From JAZDLC01 sp043802345 (GTDB lineage Bacteria > Planctomycetota > B15-G4 > JADJEK01), in the NCBI GenBank assembly GCA_043802345.1, contig JAZDLC010000002.1, forward strand, positions 1 to 5,692: a stretch of 5,692 nt of DNA, read 5' to 3'. Made by a program: the position numbers and the translations under genes. Each line of letters opens with the position of its first letter. Within the stretch, counting starts at the first letter, position 1. Below the pieces are notes generated by a model. The model saw nothing but the letters and a program-made list of their open reading frames with translations, was not told the DNA's origin and ran no database searches. Below, piece by piece: positions 5,510-5,692 of this stretch.

Positions 5510-5692
5510 TCAGCTCGCCGGGGCGGACCGACCCGTGATCGCAGCAGCGACCGCGTCGAGGACCGAGGCGTCCTCGATCGTCGACGGAACCGTGTACTCG
5601 CGTCCGTCGGCGATGGCGCGCATGGTCGCTCGGAGGATCTTGCCGGAGCGGGTCTTGGGGAGCCGGGGGACGATCTCGACGTCGTGGAAGGA
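5510..5692 (-). CDS. prpE: Propionyl-CoA synthetase-type acyl-CoA synthetase, C-terminal end (partial)
   Basis: The last 60 residues of an AMP-forming acyl-CoA synthetase run in from the right edge and stop at TGA 5512-5510. The C-terminal domain motif LPKTRSGKILR is present; its last lysine (residue 18 of the visible part) is the one that takes part in adenylation and is the target of reversible acetylation in Acs/PrpE enzymes. The tail (IADGREYTVPSTIED then SVLDAV) resembles PrpE and the ACSS3 group (STIEDPS) more than acetyl-CoA synthetase, so activation of propionate to propionyl-CoA is the more likely reaction. The gene is convergent with the dehydratase operon. Its product would fit downstream of propionaldehyde oxidation. 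Membership of the AMP-forming synthetases is firm; PrpE versus Acs rests on few residues. Confidence 0.8.
   Translation of the reverse strand, partial: SFHDVEIVPRLPKTRSGKILRATMRAIADGREYTVPSTIEDASVLDAVAAAITGRSAPAS

Noticed and set aside
1..5692. CRISPR arrays, tRNA or rRNA genes, insertion sequences
   Set aside because: No spaced repeats, RNA-gene signatures, transposase motifs or terminal inverted repeats were seen.

Overview
The window carries a compact, complete operon for an adenosylcobalamin (coenzyme B12)-dependent diol/glycerol dehydratase. All five genes are on the + strand in the order large (pduC-type), medium (pduD-type) and small (pduE-type) dehydratase subunits, then large (pduG/ddrA-type) and small (pduH/ddrB-type) subunits of the reactivating factor. 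The coding sequence is GC-rich with strong G/C third-position bias and mostly good Shine-Dalgarno sites. This points to a high-GC bacterium, possibly an actinomycete-like lineage, but nothing here fixes the phylum.

Layout: 1-128 is a leader with an 18-bp purine-rich tandem repeat (3-38), then a strong nested RNA fold (51-112) directly upstream of the pduC ribosome binding site. 129-1796 is pduC, 1851-2402 pduD, 2479-2898 pduE, 2901-4778 pduG (TTG start) and 4754-5173 pduH (overlapping pduG by 25 bp). Past the operon the strand changes. 5189-5479 on the - strand is a remnant of a D-2-hydroxyacid dehydrogenase with no start codon and most of the protein missing. 5510-5692 on the - strand is the C-terminal end of a propionyl-CoA/acetyl-CoA synthetase-type enzyme that continues beyond the window.

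How the genes work together: PduCDE would remove water from 1,2-propanediol (giving propionaldehyde) or glycerol (giving 3-hydroxypropionaldehyde) by radical chemistry. PduGH would rescue the enzyme, using ATP to release damaged cobalamin. The medium and small subunits lack the N-terminal extensions that send the enteric enzymes into bacterial microcompartments, and no shell gene is visible, so this looks like a free cytosolic enzyme. The neighbouring PrpE-like synthetase would activate propionate to propionyl-CoA and so fits a propanediol pathway, but it is convergent and separated by gene debris.

The operon is a known system. The parts most worth a second look are the leader RNA, which can form mutually exclusive pairings that expose or hide the pduC ribosome binding site without matching the cobalamin riboswitch consensus, and the gene-remnant junction behind the operon.
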